Below, piece after piece: positions 7,521-17,697 of a stretch of 36,687 bases of DNA. Location of the stretch: the NCBI GenBank assembly GCA_003598085.1, contig QZKU01000060.1, forward strand, positions 1 to 36,687, written 5' to 3'. The DNA is from Candidatus Abyssobacteria bacterium SURF_5 (GTDB lineage: Bacteria > Abyssobacteria > SURF-5). Below the pieces are notes generated by a model, which searched no databases, was not told the DNA's origin, and worked only from the letters and a program-made list of their open reading frames with translations. Positions within the stretch are counted from its first letter, which is position 1. Each line of letters opens with the position of its first letter. The position numbers and the translations under genes were made by a program.

Positions 7521-9332
7521 TCACCGCTTGAGCGATGCCGTGGAGACGTTCACTGCCTGTTCAAAAGCGAATTTGCCCGATGGGGGAGCGATGCTGGTTA
7601 CAATCGGCTTCACCTTTTCGATCCGAATCCCCTGCCCTCCGCCGGTCACCTCCAGCACGCGAAGCCAGTCGTCGTTGTTGGTCACCGTGAAATCACGACG
7701 GTAAAATTCGCCCCGGCTCTCCTCCCGCATGAATGCAGTGTTCGCACTGAGTTTCAGACAGGTGATCATGTTTCTCAGCTCAAGCAGGCGAATCCATTCA
7801 TAATTGAGCGCTTTGCTCCTGGTAGCAATGACTGCCGCCTCCTGAACGTCTTTCTCCAGAAGCTCGAGGGCCGCGGTCGCTTTTTTCAGGCCGGCGCCCT
7901 CCTTTATCACCCACAGGTGCCGGCCCGATATCTGATGCATTCGCGTCAGTATCTCGTTCGCATTCACTCCGTTCTTTCGGGCAAGGGGTCTTGAAACCTC
8001 GTCGAGAATCGATTTTATCTGTTCCCGGTCCGCCGGCGACAGCCTGACTTGCTTGATATATTCCGCCGCCGTTTCCCCTGCAACTTTCCCCTGGGCGCCC
8101 GCCTGTGAGCACGCCGAGGCCACGCGTGCGGCTCCCCACAGCCCGCACGAGCATTCTCCCGCGGCAAACAACCCGCCGATGCTCGTCCGTGCGCACTCGT
8201 CCACCTTGATCCCCCCAAGCATATAGTGAGCCGCATTACCGACTTCAATGTCTCCATGCTTGCACTGCTCCAGAAGGTCCAACAGCAAATGAGTGAATTC
8301 GTGCCGCTTCTCGTTGAACTGCTCCAGAAACTGGAGCTTGATCCCCTGTATGATCATCTCGATCATCTCCGCACCAAGGTGCGCCAGCGAGAAAAAAACG
8401 CCGCCGCGCGGGCTCCCCAATCCGGCCTCGACTTCGAGCTCCGATGCAATTGACACAATCGCTTTCGTGCTCTTCTCAAGCGCGTTCGCGTCGTACTTCT
8501 CCATGAAGCGCAGGCCCGACCGGTTCAGCAGGTGAACCTGCTCCCCAACGCCCGGAAACTGACTGAAGATGTAAGTGCAGATGGAGCCGGCGGCCAGCGG
8601 AGGCCAATAAACGCACAGCGGAATGAATTGGACCAACTCCATCGAAGAAAGCGTTGCGCCCGCGCGAAACGCCATTGCAGTCCCGTCGCCCGTAAGGTCA
8701 TACGGGCCCGACGTGATGCGATATGCCCTGTGCCACCCGCCCGTCGCAAGGATGATTGCTTTGCAGTTGACGAGCGCTGTCTCGCCGCTCCGCAGATCGA
8801 GCGCAACCGCGCCATTCACTCTTCCGCCCGCAGTCAATAGATCGATCACCATATGATCGTTCAGCAATGGGATTCCAAGTTCTTTCACTCGCTTCCGAAT
8901 CGCCCGCACCCACAGGACTCCCGATGAGATGACCCCTCGCGCCACTTCCTCCGAATGCGCCGATTCGTACAGGTACACCCGCATGCCCCAGTCGAGCAGA
9001 TCCTTCATCGCCTTCGGGCAATACTCAACGTATTTCTCTACCATGCGCTGATTGTTGAGATACAATCCCTCCCGCACGATATCCGAGAAGAATCGCTCGG
9101 CGCTGTCGCGCTCGTCGCCGGCGAACCCGAGCGACTTTGCACTGCGGCCATCGACGTTGAAATCCGCGCCCGCCATCTGAGAGGCGCCGCATTGGCTGAT
9201 TTTGCCCTTCGTTACAATTAATACATCAACGCCCCGCTGCCGGGCCTCGATGGCAGCATGACCGCCGGCCCCTTCGCTGCCGATTATGAGCAGATCGGTC
9301 GTGTAGCTGCGGTCGCATTCCATTGGCTTCAA
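7521..9332 (-). CDS. SdhA/FrdA-family FAD oxidoreductase with a degenerate succinate/fumarate active site
   Basis: A 603-residue soluble flavoprotein of the SdhA/FrdA/NadB/AprA superfamily. Seen: the FAD-binding N-terminus DLLIIGSEGAGGHAAIEARQ, the mid-region ILATGG, HYMLGGIKVD near 368, GGLFAAGECSCGLWGAARVA near 385-402, and a C-terminal helical domain. Against E. coli SdhA, the covalent-FAD His (RSHT) is Gln (ISQC), the catalytic His of QFHPTG is Ile (QFIPLC), and the catalytic Arg of GCRGEGG is missing (FPGVGEQ). The His of HYxxGG and the Arg of GANR are kept. Non-covalent FAD and a substrate other than plain succinate/fumarate are therefore likely. Its ATG overlaps the preceding stop by 4 bp, and the 2Fe-2S gene follows after 16 bp. 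No membrane-anchor subunit genes are nearby. Confidence 0.85.
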   Translation of the reverse strand: MKPMECDRSYTTDLLIIGSEGAGGHAAIEARQRGVDVLIVTKGKISQCGASQMAGADFNVDGRSAKSLGFAGDERDSAERFFSDIVREGLYLNNQRMVEKYVEYCPKAMKDLLDWGMRVYLYESAHSEEVARGVISSGVLWVRAIRKRVKELGIPLLNDHMVIDLLTAGGRVNGAVALDLRSGETALVNCKAIILATGGWHRAYRITSGPYDLTGDGTAMAFRAGATLSSMELVQFIPLCVYWPPLAAGSICTYIFSQFPGVGEQVHLLNRSGLRFMEKYDANALEKSTKAIVSIASELEVEAGLGSPRGGVFFSLAHLGAEMIEMIIQGIKLQFLEQFNEKRHEFTHLLLDLLEQCKHGDIEVGNAAHYMLGGIKVDECARTSIGGLFAAGECSCGLWGAARVASACSQAGAQGKVAGETAAEYIKQVRLSPADREQIKSILDEVSRPLARKNGVNANEILTRMHQISGRHLWVIKEGAGLKKATAALELLEKDVQEAAVIATRSKALNYEWIRLLELRNMITCLKLSANTAFMREESRGEFYRRDFTVTNNDDWLRVLEVTGGGQGIRIEKVKPIVTSIAPPSGKFAFEQAVNVSTASLKR

Positions 9333-9874
9333 TCCTCTTTCACCGAACCGGACGGCTGTCTATAGATGAAGAAACAGCAGTCGTCTCCACCGCTTATTTG
9401 TGTCTTGACTTCGAGTTCCAGATGCGGATTGTATCCTCGCAGAACGGCACGATCGATCGGCCGGCAATAGTGCAGGCCGAATCTCTGCAAGCCTAGTTCG
9501 TGAAGCTTGTCGAACAGCCGGCATTTCGTCACGCGTACCCAAAGCTCGCCGTCCACAAATTCGGGAACCATCTCGTTACCGCCGGTGTCGAAATCTGCGT
9601 ACAGGAAAAAGTTCATCAGCGAGAGCGGCCTCTTGTCTCTCTTCACCAATTCAGCTATGCGGCGGCCGCGCTCCTCGCCAAAGCGGGCCGCCGCCCGCTC
9701 GACCATCGCCAGGCCGGCCGCTCCGAATTCGGCCTCGGCCTCCCTCGCGATCGAGCCGAAAAGATGCATGACGTGCTGGTCGCCAGGCACTTTATGTCTC
9801 GCGCCGATTTCCTGGCTCTCCTTTGCATACGCCATAATCTCATCCAGATGTATTCCGCCTTCCTTCCCGGCCAT
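9329..9874 (-). CDS. ATC-hydrolase-like protein (L-2-amino-thiazoline-4-carboxylic acid hydrolase family, PF14196-like)
   Basis: At 181 residues, soluble. The C-terminal half has the family pattern: LGLQRFGLHYCRPIDRAV, then YNPHLELEV, then GGDDCCFFIYR. I recall these as typical of PF14196 proteins, common in anaerobes and mostly uncharacterised; the assignment is from memory of the pattern. Conserved Cys, His and Asp residues could form a hydrolase site. It is the first gene of the operon with the SdhA-like flavoprotein (4-bp ATGA overlap) and the 2Fe-2S protein, which suggests that it acts on the substrate or product of that flavoprotein. AAGGAGG lies just upstream of the ATG at 9874. A weak -10-like TAAAAT lies upstream (minus strand, about 9915-9925), with no good -35. 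Confidence 0.65.
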   Translation of the reverse strand: MAGKEGGIHLDEIMAYAKESQEIGARHKVPGDQHVMHLFGSIAREAEAEFGAAGLAMVERAAARFGEERGRRIAELVKRDKRPLSLMNFFLYADFDTGGNEMVPEFVDGELWVRVTKCRLFDKLHELGLQRFGLHYCRPIDRAVLRGYNPHLELEVKTQISGGDDCCFFIYRQPSGSVKED

Positions 9875-10012
9875 ATATCCTCCTTCTAAGCCCCCCTTAC
9901 GAGACCGAATTATTTTATCACAAACCGGTGCCTGCCCAGGAAGATGCGCGGCGATGACGCCTCAGAAGCGAGAGCCTCAATCCAATTGATGAAGGCCGGA
10001 GTGGGGAAGGGA

Positions 10013-10243
10013 TCAGATTTGTCCTGCAATCAGTGTTTCGGTCGCCTGAACCCCTTGAACGCCTCGAATCTGGCGGACAACAAGGCGCGAGAGAGCGTCG
10101 AGGGTTTCGGCTTCTACAACGACGATAAGGTCCCATTGACCGAAGACCGTCGTGAGTTCAACGACCCCCGGAATGGCGCTCACGTGTGAACAAGCTTTCT
10201 CCTCCAGACCCGGCGTGAGACTGATCAGCACATAGGCTTTCAT
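10013..10243 (-). CDS. Stand-alone RAM (AsnC/Lrp ligand-binding) domain protein
   Basis: At 76 residues it covers only the ferredoxin-fold effector-binding and oligomerisation domain of Lrp/AsnC regulators, with no helix-turn-helix: MKAYVLISLTPGLEEKA...IPGVVELTTVFGQWDLIVVVE. Such single-domain proteins form oligomers and can bind amino acids or modulate full-length Lrp proteins; a DNA-binding role cannot be claimed. The start is 3 bp after the mutS stop, with GGAAGGTGA as ribosome-binding site, so it is the last gene of the miaB-mutS operon. I saw no hairpin plus U-run in the 135 bp downstream. Confidence 0.88.
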   Translation of the reverse strand: MKAYVLISLTPGLEEKACSHVSAIPGVVELTTVFGQWDLIVVVEAETLDALSRLVVRQIRGVQGVQATETLIAGQI

Positions 10244-10246
10244 GCG

Positions 10247-12853
10247 TCACCTTCCTTCGCTGTCGAGCCTCTTCTTGAGTTCAGCCAATTTCGATAACCC
10301 TTCGAGCGGGGTGAGCCGATCGATATTCAGCTTGCGCAACTCTTCCTCCACGGGAGAACTCGGAGCGGGCGCAAAGAGCTGCAACTGGTCCGATTCCGTT
10401 CGCCGCCTGAGCCTCCGCTTTGGGTTCGCCTTCTCAAGATCGGCCAGCACCTTCCGCGCGCGGGCCACCACATCGAGCGGCAGGCCGGCCAGCTTCGCCA
10501 CATGAATCCCGTAACTGTGGTCCGAGCTTCCTTCGATCACCTTGTAGAGAAAGATCACCTGGTTGTTCCATTCCCGGACCGCAACGTTCAGATTCCTCAC
10601 GTGCCCCAGTTCACTCGAGAGTTCCGTCAACTCATGATAGTGTGTAGCAAACAATGTCTTGGCGCCAATCCGGTTGTGGATGAATTCAGCAACCGACCAC
10701 GCAATACTCATGCCGTCGTAAGTGCTCGTGCCCCGCCCGATCTCGTCGAGAATCACCAGACTGCGGCTCGTTGCATTGTTCAGAATGTTGGCCGTCTCGG
10801 TCATTTCCACCATGAAGGTGCTCTCCCCTCCAATGAGATTGTCAGAGGCGCCTACCCTCGTGAAAATCCGGTCAACCAGCCCCAATACTGCACGCCGCGC
10901 CGGCACAAACGATCCCATCTGCGCCATGAGCACGATCAGGGCCACCTGGCGGAGAAAAGTCGACTTCCCGGCCATATTCGGGCCGGTGATGACCAGTAAC
11001 CAGCCATCCTCCGACAGATGGGCATCGTTCGGAACAAATTGTTGTTCTAGGTTCAGTTGTTCCAGAACCGGATGCCGGCATTCTTCAACTGTGAGAGAAA
11101 ATGAGGTGTTCAATTCGGGGCGGCAATAATCGTTTGCCGCCGCTATATGCGCCAGCGATTGCAGCACATCGACTTCGGCTACGAGTTCGGCGTTCAGCTG
11201 AATACGGCTCGATTCCGCGCAGATACGATCGCGCAAATCAAGAAAAAGCTCCCGCTCAAGATTCGCCATCCGCTCTTCGGCTCCCAAAATCGCGCTCTCG
11301 CGCTCCTTTAATTCGGGCGTGATGAAGCGCTCGGCGTTCACGAGCGTCTGCTTCCGGATATAGTCAGGCGGCACAAGCGAAAGGTTCGGCTTGGTTATTT
11401 CGATATAATAACCGAATACTTTGTTGTAGCCGACCTTCAAAGATGTTATGCCGGTGCGCCTCGTTTCTTTTTTCTGCAGGAGCGCAATCCAGTCCTTGCC
11501 GTCCTTCACCAGCGAGCGCAGGTTGTCAAGCTCCGGATTGTAGCCGTCGCGGATCATGTTGCCTTCGGTTGTTACGAGAGGCGGCGAGTCGACAAGAGCC
11601 CGCGCGATCAGGGAAGTGGTCTCCTCCATCACGTCAAGCGAATGAACTGCCGAACGAAGCAGCTCTGCCGAAGAATTCTGCAAGGCCTCCTTGAGAAGCG
11701 GAATTTTTAATAGCGAGTCTTTCAGCGCAACCATATCTCGCGCGCCCGCGCCCGGGCCCGATATCCTTCCAACCAGCCGCTCGATGTCGTGGACCTCGCT
11801 CAAAATAGAGCGAAGGCGCAGCCGAAGGCTGTTGCAATCAACCAGCTCGCCGACCGCATCCTGCCGACTGATTATTTTTTCAAGTTGCATGAGCGGGCGA
11901 AGCACCCACGAGCGCAGCTTGCGGCCGCCCATCGAGGTGATGCTCGCATCAAGAACCCCCAGCAGCGAGCCCCGCTTGCTCTTGTCCCGCAGCGTACACA
12001 ACAGTTCTAGGTTCCGCTGCGTGTTTGCGTCGACAATCATGTAGTCGCCGCGCGTGAAGGGCGATGGGTACTTCAAATGCGCCAAAGAGGCCCGATAGGT
12101 ATCCTTCAGGTAATGGATAACTGCGCCGACCGCCGATGCGGCCAGCGGCATATCGTCCAACCCGAGGCCGTTGATTGAATGAAGCCCGTAATGCGTAATG
12201 ATCGCAGAGGTTGCCTGGGGCAGCGCGAAAATCCAGTCGTCAAGAGCGCGAAGTGATAGACCTCGACAGTTTCTGTCGAGCTCAGCCTTGAACGCAGAAT
12301 CGACCTTCGTGGAAGGAAACAGGAATTCTGAAGGGGCAATCCTTAACAATTCCTCCAGCAGAAGACCAGCCGGATTGGATCCATTTCTTTGCGTGGCCAA
12401 AAATTCGCCCGTTGAAACATCAACAAAAGCTATGCCGACGCCCTCCTCCGAAATCGCGCCTGCCGCAAGATAGTTGTTAACGTTTTCATCGAGCAGTTCC
12501 GGTTCGAGAACGGTGCCCGGTGTGATGACCCGGATCACCTCCCGTTTCACAATCCCTTTGACTTGTTTCGGATCCTCCATCTGTTCGCAGATGGCGACGG
12601 TTTTGTTCGCGCGGAGCAGCTTTGAGATGTAGCTCTTCGCAGCATGATAGGGGATCCCGCACATCGGCACCCGATTTTCTTTTTTCGTAGAGTCGCGCGA
12701 GGTGAGCGCGATGTCGAGGATTTCCGACGCGACCCTCGCATCATCATAGAACATCTCGTAAAAATCGCCCATCCGAAAGAAAAGGATCGAGTCACGATGC
12801 ATCTCCTTGATGCGCGTGTATTGGCGCAGCATGGGCGTCAGCTCGTCATTCAT
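10247..12853 (-). CDS. mutS: DNA mismatch repair protein MutS
   Basis: This 868-residue MutS recognises mismatches as a dimer and starts methyl-independent or MutHLS-type repair. Seen: the mismatch-wedge Phe-x-Glu in FFRMGDFYEMF near residue 30, connector and lever domains, Walker A TGPNMAGKSTFLRQ, Walker B ILDEIGRGTSTYDG, and the C-terminal dimerisation helices with SYGIHVAKLAGLP. The length is normal for MutS1. The ATG at 12853 overlaps the stop of the TPR/SPOR gene (ATGAATGA), with AAGGGA upstream in that gene. No mutL lies in the window. Confidence 0.98.
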   Translation of the reverse strand: MNDELTPMLRQYTRIKEMHRDSILFFRMGDFYEMFYDDARVASEILDIALTSRDSTKKENRVPMCGIPYHAAKSYISKLLRANKTVAICEQMEDPKQVKGIVKREVIRVITPGTVLEPELLDENVNNYLAAGAISEEGVGIAFVDVSTGEFLATQRNGSNPAGLLLEELLRIAPSEFLFPSTKVDSAFKAELDRNCRGLSLRALDDWIFALPQATSAIITHYGLHSINGLGLDDMPLAASAVGAVIHYLKDTYRASLAHLKYPSPFTRGDYMIVDANTQRNLELLCTLRDKSKRGSLLGVLDASITSMGGRKLRSWVLRPLMQLEKIISRQDAVGELVDCNSLRLRLRSILSEVHDIERLVGRISGPGAGARDMVALKDSLLKIPLLKEALQNSSAELLRSAVHSLDVMEETTSLIARALVDSPPLVTTEGNMIRDGYNPELDNLRSLVKDGKDWIALLQKKETRRTGITSLKVGYNKVFGYYIEITKPNLSLVPPDYIRKQTLVNAERFITPELKERESAILGAEERMANLERELFLDLRDRICAESSRIQLNAELVAEVDVLQSLAHIAAANDYCRPELNTSFSLTVEECRHPVLEQLNLEQQFVPNDAHLSEDGWLLVITGPNMAGKSTFLRQVALIVLMAQMGSFVPARRAVLGLVDRIFTRVGASDNLIGGESTFMVEMTETANILNNATSRSLVILDEIGRGTSTYDGMSIAWSVAEFIHNRIGAKTLFATHYHELTELSSELGHVRNLNVAVREWNNQVIFLYKVIEGSSDHSYGIHVAKLAGLPLDVVARARKVLADLEKANPKRRLRRRTESDQLQLFAPAPSSPVEEELRKLNIDRLTPLEGLSKLAELKKRLDSEGR

Positions 12854-13955
12854 TCAAAGAGTCCCTTTCACCGCCCTTCATCGGCAGCAGCGTCGTCTCC
12901 AGGCCGGCAGCCTCCAACCTGTCGGCGACGGCGAGAACAAGTTCTTTTGTCGAATAGGGCCCGAGCCGGACTGAAAACAGGCCCTGCCGCTGGGAAACCT
13001 TCTGCACAATATATACCTGATAACCGAGTGTTTTCAGTCGCGCCGCCCGTGCAACGGCATCGGGTTCATTGTTGAAACGACCCGCCTCGAGCACGTACGC
13101 CCGAGCTTCTTTCTGGACTTCCGATCGAAGCGACCGGCCCAGTTGGCCCATTCTCTGCTCCGCCGTTTCTCGAAAAAACGAGTTGGGAAACACCTTGAGG
13201 AATTGGCGATACGTTTCTAAGGCCGCTTCATGCTCTTCCATTTCTTCGTATATTTCCGCTATACGAAGATAGCAATGCGGGGAGACAAAGGCGCCCTGCG
13301 GACTCTCCGATATTGCCTCGCGATACTGCGCCTGTGCCCGCAATAATTCTCCCGCTTGATACAGTGCATCGGCATATCGTTCTTTACCGCGGGTACTTAA
13401 TGGATATTCATGGTACGTTCCCAGAAATTCCTCGAGGTGTTCCTTCGCCGTAGCGACGTCGCCGTTGAGCAGCATGCACTTTGCTGCACGAAGGCCGGCC
13501 TCGGCATGAAATCGGCTGGTCTTATGATCTCGGTAGACGCGAAAATAATACTGCTGGGCGTTTAACGAATCTCCAAACAGCTCGTACAATTCTCCAAGCA
13601 GCAGACCCGCTTCAGCGGCATATGAACTTTCGGGATAATCGTACAGAAAACGCCGGAATTTTCCGGCGGCGTGACGTGCGTTGGTCTCCAGTTTGGCATC
13701 GAGAAAAAGGGCAGGCTCCGTCCAGCGGCTGTGAGGATAATCGGCAAGAAAGGATCGCATGCATTCTTGCGCGCCGGCATGTTGGCCGCTCTCATACAAC
13801 TCCGTACACCGATCGAATCGCCGCTGCGCATGCCCAAACAGCAGCAATTGTCCGTGCGACTCGTACTGTGAGAGCAGGATGACCAAAACTGCTGAGCCTG
13901 CCACGACTGGAATCCGGAGAAGTTTTCCCATGATCGAACTGTCGGTGAAACTCAC
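12846..13955 (-). CDS. Exported TPR protein with C-terminal SPOR domain
   Basis: A 369-residue periplasmic protein. The N-terminus carries a signal peptide (MGKLLRIPVVAGSAVLVILL). Residues about 40-255 contain several TPR units, for example SSYAAEAGLLLGELYELFGD and HEAALETYRQFLKVFPNSF, resembling YbgF/BamD-type scaffolds. The last 75 residues form a SPOR domain (GYQVYIVQKVSQRQGLFSVR, LGPYSTKEL), which in other bacteria binds denuded peptidoglycan at division sites. The GTG at 13955 is given; the ATG at 13931 begins the signal peptide directly and may be the true start, as neither has a clear ribosome-binding site. It lies between miaB (12 bp) and mutS (8-bp overlap). Confidence 0.85.
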   Translation of the reverse strand: MSFTDSSIMGKLLRIPVVAGSAVLVILLSQYESHGQLLLFGHAQRRFDRCTELYESGQHAGAQECMRSFLADYPHSRWTEPALFLDAKLETNARHAAGKFRRFLYDYPESSYAAEAGLLLGELYELFGDSLNAQQYYFRVYRDHKTSRFHAEAGLRAAKCMLLNGDVATAKEHLEEFLGTYHEYPLSTRGKERYADALYQAGELLRAQAQYREAISESPQGAFVSPHCYLRIAEIYEEMEEHEAALETYRQFLKVFPNSFFRETAEQRMGQLGRSLRSEVQKEARAYVLEAGRFNNEPDAVARAARLKTLGYQVYIVQKVSQRQGLFSVRLGPYSTKELVLAVADRLEAAGLETTLLPMKGGERDSLNE

Positions 13956-13967
13956 ATTCCGCGACGC

Positions 13968-15347
<1,380 letters not shown>

Positions 15348-15433
15348 GAATTAAACAACGATCGCCGGAACTTCAGCGGTGAAAGATCTCGGCCGGGGAG
15401 CAAAAGGGATGAAATCATGCGCTTTCCGAACAA

Positions 15434-15463
15434 AGTCTAGCACAGAAAGCGACTCCTTTGCAA
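15434..15463 (-). promoter_or_regulatory. Probable promoter of the miaB-mutS operon
   Basis: On the minus strand TTGCAA (15463-15458), 18 bp, then TAGACT (15439-15434), preceded by an extended -10 TGC. This leaves a leader of about 80 nt before miaB. Confidence 0.45.
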
Positions 15464-15527
15464 GCATCCCTGCGACGCTTCCTTCCTGCAAATGCAGTGA
15501 TGCCAATCTCCTGTGACGCACGCTGTT

Positions 15528-15556
15528 TTTTGACTAATCATTCGTTTCATGATAGA
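15528..15556 (+). promoter_or_regulatory. Promoter of the B-box/TPR gene
   Basis: TTGACT at 15528-15533, 17 bp, TAGAAT at 15551-15556, with an extended -10 TGA immediately upstream. The predicted start near 15563 gives a 50-nt leader ending in GGAGGA at 15600-15605. Confidence 0.7.
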
Positions 15557-15612
15557 ATTTTTCTTGTATTAACCTGCTCCTTTTCTGTCGCCGGAGCACG
15601 GAGGAATGTCAA

Positions 15613-16629
15613 ATGAAGTGCCCCGTTCACAGCGAGAAGGATGTCGTCGGTTACTGCATGGACTGCGGCGTCTTCGGATGTGAGATCTGCCTGACCGATA
15701 CGGGAAAAGGCGAGCGGATCTGTGGCAAATGCGGTAAGGTTCGCCACGCCGCAGATAGAGGCGACGAAAAGAAAGGGTTCCTCTCAAAGCTGCTCGGAGA
15801 AAAGAAGAAAACCCCCGTACCAGCCACCCCCGCGGGCCGTTCCAGCGTTGCTCGTCGCGCAGGCACCTCCCGAAAGTTGGTCGTATATTTCAAGAACAAA
15901 AGGATACTCAAAGGAACGACATATAAACTCGATATCCAGTCCCCGGGGTTTTTCCTCATACCAACCGAGCCAACCGAACAGCAGGAACGCATCTTCGTCC
16001 ATTTCTCCGATCTGAAGGCAATCCATTCAGTCCGTGATTTCGAAGGGAAATCGGATCCACACGCGGACGAACCGGAAACCCCCGCTGATGGAAATGCCGT
16101 GAAAGCGGCCTTTGCCGACGGAGAGATCGTCGAAGGACGTACCATCCACCATTTCGACCCCGCCTGCCAGCGCTTCTTCATTGTCCCCAACGATTCAAAA
16201 GGAAATATCCTTAGCATCCTGGTGGAAAGATCGGCTCTCAAAGGACTCGAAATCGGCGACTATAAGCATGGAAGCTTCGCCGAAGAAGAAGAGGCGCTGG
16301 GCTTGCTCGAGCCCGAAAAGAAGGGCCGCGCTCCTCTCAGCCAAAATGAATCGATGGGCGACCTCTATTTCTCAATGAAAAACTATGATGCCGCCTTGAC
16401 TGAATATGAGAAAGTGCGAAAAGATTTCCCCGACGATCGCCGGCTTGCGCTCAAAATATCAATCTGCAATTTCAATCGAGGAGTTAATTTCATAAAATCA
16501 AGAAAATATCTCGAGGCAAAGGCTGAGTTCGAAAAAATTGGAGAGGATGATCCCATTTACGAGAAGGCGCGAAAAAAGACAAAGAAAATCGAAAAAATCC
16601 TGCGTGAAGCCCAAAGGATGGGACCCTGA
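15613..16629 (+). CDS. B-box-like zinc-finger protein with duplicated beta domain and TPR tail
   Basis: A 338-residue soluble protein with three parts. Residues 3-40 form a B-box-like zinc site: C3-x2-H6, C15-x2-C18, C23-x2-C26, C37-x2-C40. Residues about 89-141 and 163-214 are two copies of one domain, each with a start like VxFxxxxIxxGxT, then FFLIPT or FFIVPN, then an xxVxxSxLK strand; I recall this as a DUF6982-like unit, with unknown function. Residues about 245-325 form TPR-like helices (MGDLYFSMKNYDAALTEYEK). The N-terminal finger also resembles those placed before membrane segments in other bacteria, but none is present here. GGAGGA lies 7 bp before the ATG. It is alone on its strand, with its own promoter. 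Confidence 0.8.
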   Translation: MKCPVHSEKDVVGYCMDCGVFGCEICLTDTGKGERICGKCGKVRHAADRGDEKKGFLSKLLGEKKKTPVPATPAGRSSVARRAGTSRKLVVYFKNKRILKGTTYKLDIQSPGFFLIPTEPTEQQERIFVHFSDLKAIHSVRDFEGKSDPHADEPETPADGNAVKAAFADGEIVEGRTIHHFDPACQRFFIVPNDSKGNILSILVERSALKGLEIGDYKHGSFAEEEEALGLLEPEKKGRAPLSQNESMGDLYFSMKNYDAALTEYEKVRKDFPDDRRLALKISICNFNRGVNFIKSRKYLEAKAEFEKIGEDDPIYEKARKKTKKIEKILREAQRMGP

Positions 16630-16631
16630 GC

Positions 16632-16678
16632 CGGGGACATAAACTTTTCGAGTTTCTTCCTGTCCGGTCTCATTTTTT
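16632..16678 (+). terminator. Probable imperfect terminator after the B-box/TPR gene
   Basis: Nested inverted repeats (GGACA 16635-16639 with TGTCC 16661-16665, inner AAACT/AGTTT) are followed by T6 at 16673-16678. The stem is interrupted, so this is moderate evidence only. Confidence 0.45.
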
Positions 16679-16798
16679 CTCATTGCTTAGTACCATCGTG
16701 CGCGACTCTTTCCAGCCCCGGCCCCTATCCTCGTTCCTGAGCTTGCACGGGAAGGGAACTCTGTTTGTCGCACGCGCAAAGAGGCGGTAAATTAGCAT

Positions 16799-16826
16799 TT
16801 GAATTTTCAGATGTTTCTGTTATAAT
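16799..16826 (+). promoter_or_regulatory. Promoter of the metallophosphoesterase-hisB-hisH operon
   Basis: TTGAAT at 16799-16804, 16 bp, perfect TATAAT at 16821-16826 with an extended -10 TGT. The start is predicted near 16833, giving a leader of about 93 nt. Confidence 0.7.
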
Positions 16827-16925
16827 ACGGGGCTTGTGAAACCGTTTCATAATGTAAATCATATTCAGATCTTCGGTTCTCGCATGTAGATTTTGATCAG
16901 ACGTGCGGATGCATGAGAAATAATT

Positions 16926-17657
16926 ATGCGGTATGCGATCATCTGTGACGTTCATGGAAATCTCGAAGCGTTCGAAGCTGTGCTGGCCGAGATAAAACGC
17001 CAGAACGTGAACCAGATCCTTCACTTGGGAGATATTGTTGGATACAACTCCAATCCAAATGAATGCGTTGAACTGCTGATCAGCGAAAATATCACCTCGA
17101 TCATGGGAAATCACGATGCCGCGGCGTGTGGCCTGGACGACCCGCTGTGGTTCAATTCCGCCGCCAAACAAGCGGTCATGTGGACCAGAAGCAAATTGGA
17201 ACCGAAATATCGCGACCATTTGCGGGCATTGCCCGAAAACCTCATTATCGACGGCCGCATCCTGCTGGCGCACGGCTCCCCCGAAATGCGCGATAACTAT
17301 ATACTGGATTGGATGGACGCAATGCGTCAATTTGTGGTCCTGGAAAAAATGAAAGTCAATATCTGCTTCTTCGGCCACAGCCACCTGCCCGCGCTGTTTG
17401 CCTACCGCGGATTCAATCACGATCTCAACCAGCACGGAAAACATTCGCTTGACAAGAACAACCGATATTTAGTAAATTTCGGAGGACTCGGACAGCCGCG
17501 CGACGGCGATCCCCGGACGTGCTTCGGCATCTTTGATTCTGAAGAGATGACCGTGGAATTTTTCCGGCTGAAGTACGACATCCTTAAATGTGCAAAAAAG
17601 GTCGAGCTCGCAGGACTCGACATCTACCTGGCTGAACGGCTGATGGCGGGCGTCTGA
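16926..17657 (+). CDS. Calcineurin-like metallophosphoesterase
   Basis: A 243-residue soluble dinuclear-metal phosphoesterase. All five family motifs are visible: [24 protein letters not shown] and GHSH. The D-x-H and GDxVG form and the length fit the small bacterial phosphodiesterase/YfcE-like group; the substrate is not identified. The ATG at 16926 follows a leader of about 93 nt without an obvious strong ribosome-binding site. It heads an apparent operon with hisB (40 bp downstream), although a role in histidine synthesis is not implied. A histidinol-phosphate phosphatase would usually belong to the PHP or HAD families instead. Confidence 0.9.
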   Translation: MRYAIICDVHGNLEAFEAVLAEIKRQNVNQILHLGDIVGYNSNPNECVELLISENITSIMGNHDAAACGLDDPLWFNSAAKQAVMWTRSKLEPKYRDHLRALPENLIIDGRILLAHGSPEMRDNYILDWMDAMRQFVVLEKMKVNICFFGHSHLPALFAYRGFNHDLNQHGKHSLDKNNRYLVNFGGLGQPRDGDPRTCFGIFDSEEMTVEFFRLKYDILKCAKKVELAGLDIYLAERLMAGV

Positions 17658-17697
17658 AGATTCCGCTCGCCCAGAAAAAATCCACAGAAAGATTGCA

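Noticed and set aside
16725-17444. Minus-strand frame of 239 codons
   Set aside because: It lies antisense to the metallophosphoesterase and across its promoter; no recognisable domain.
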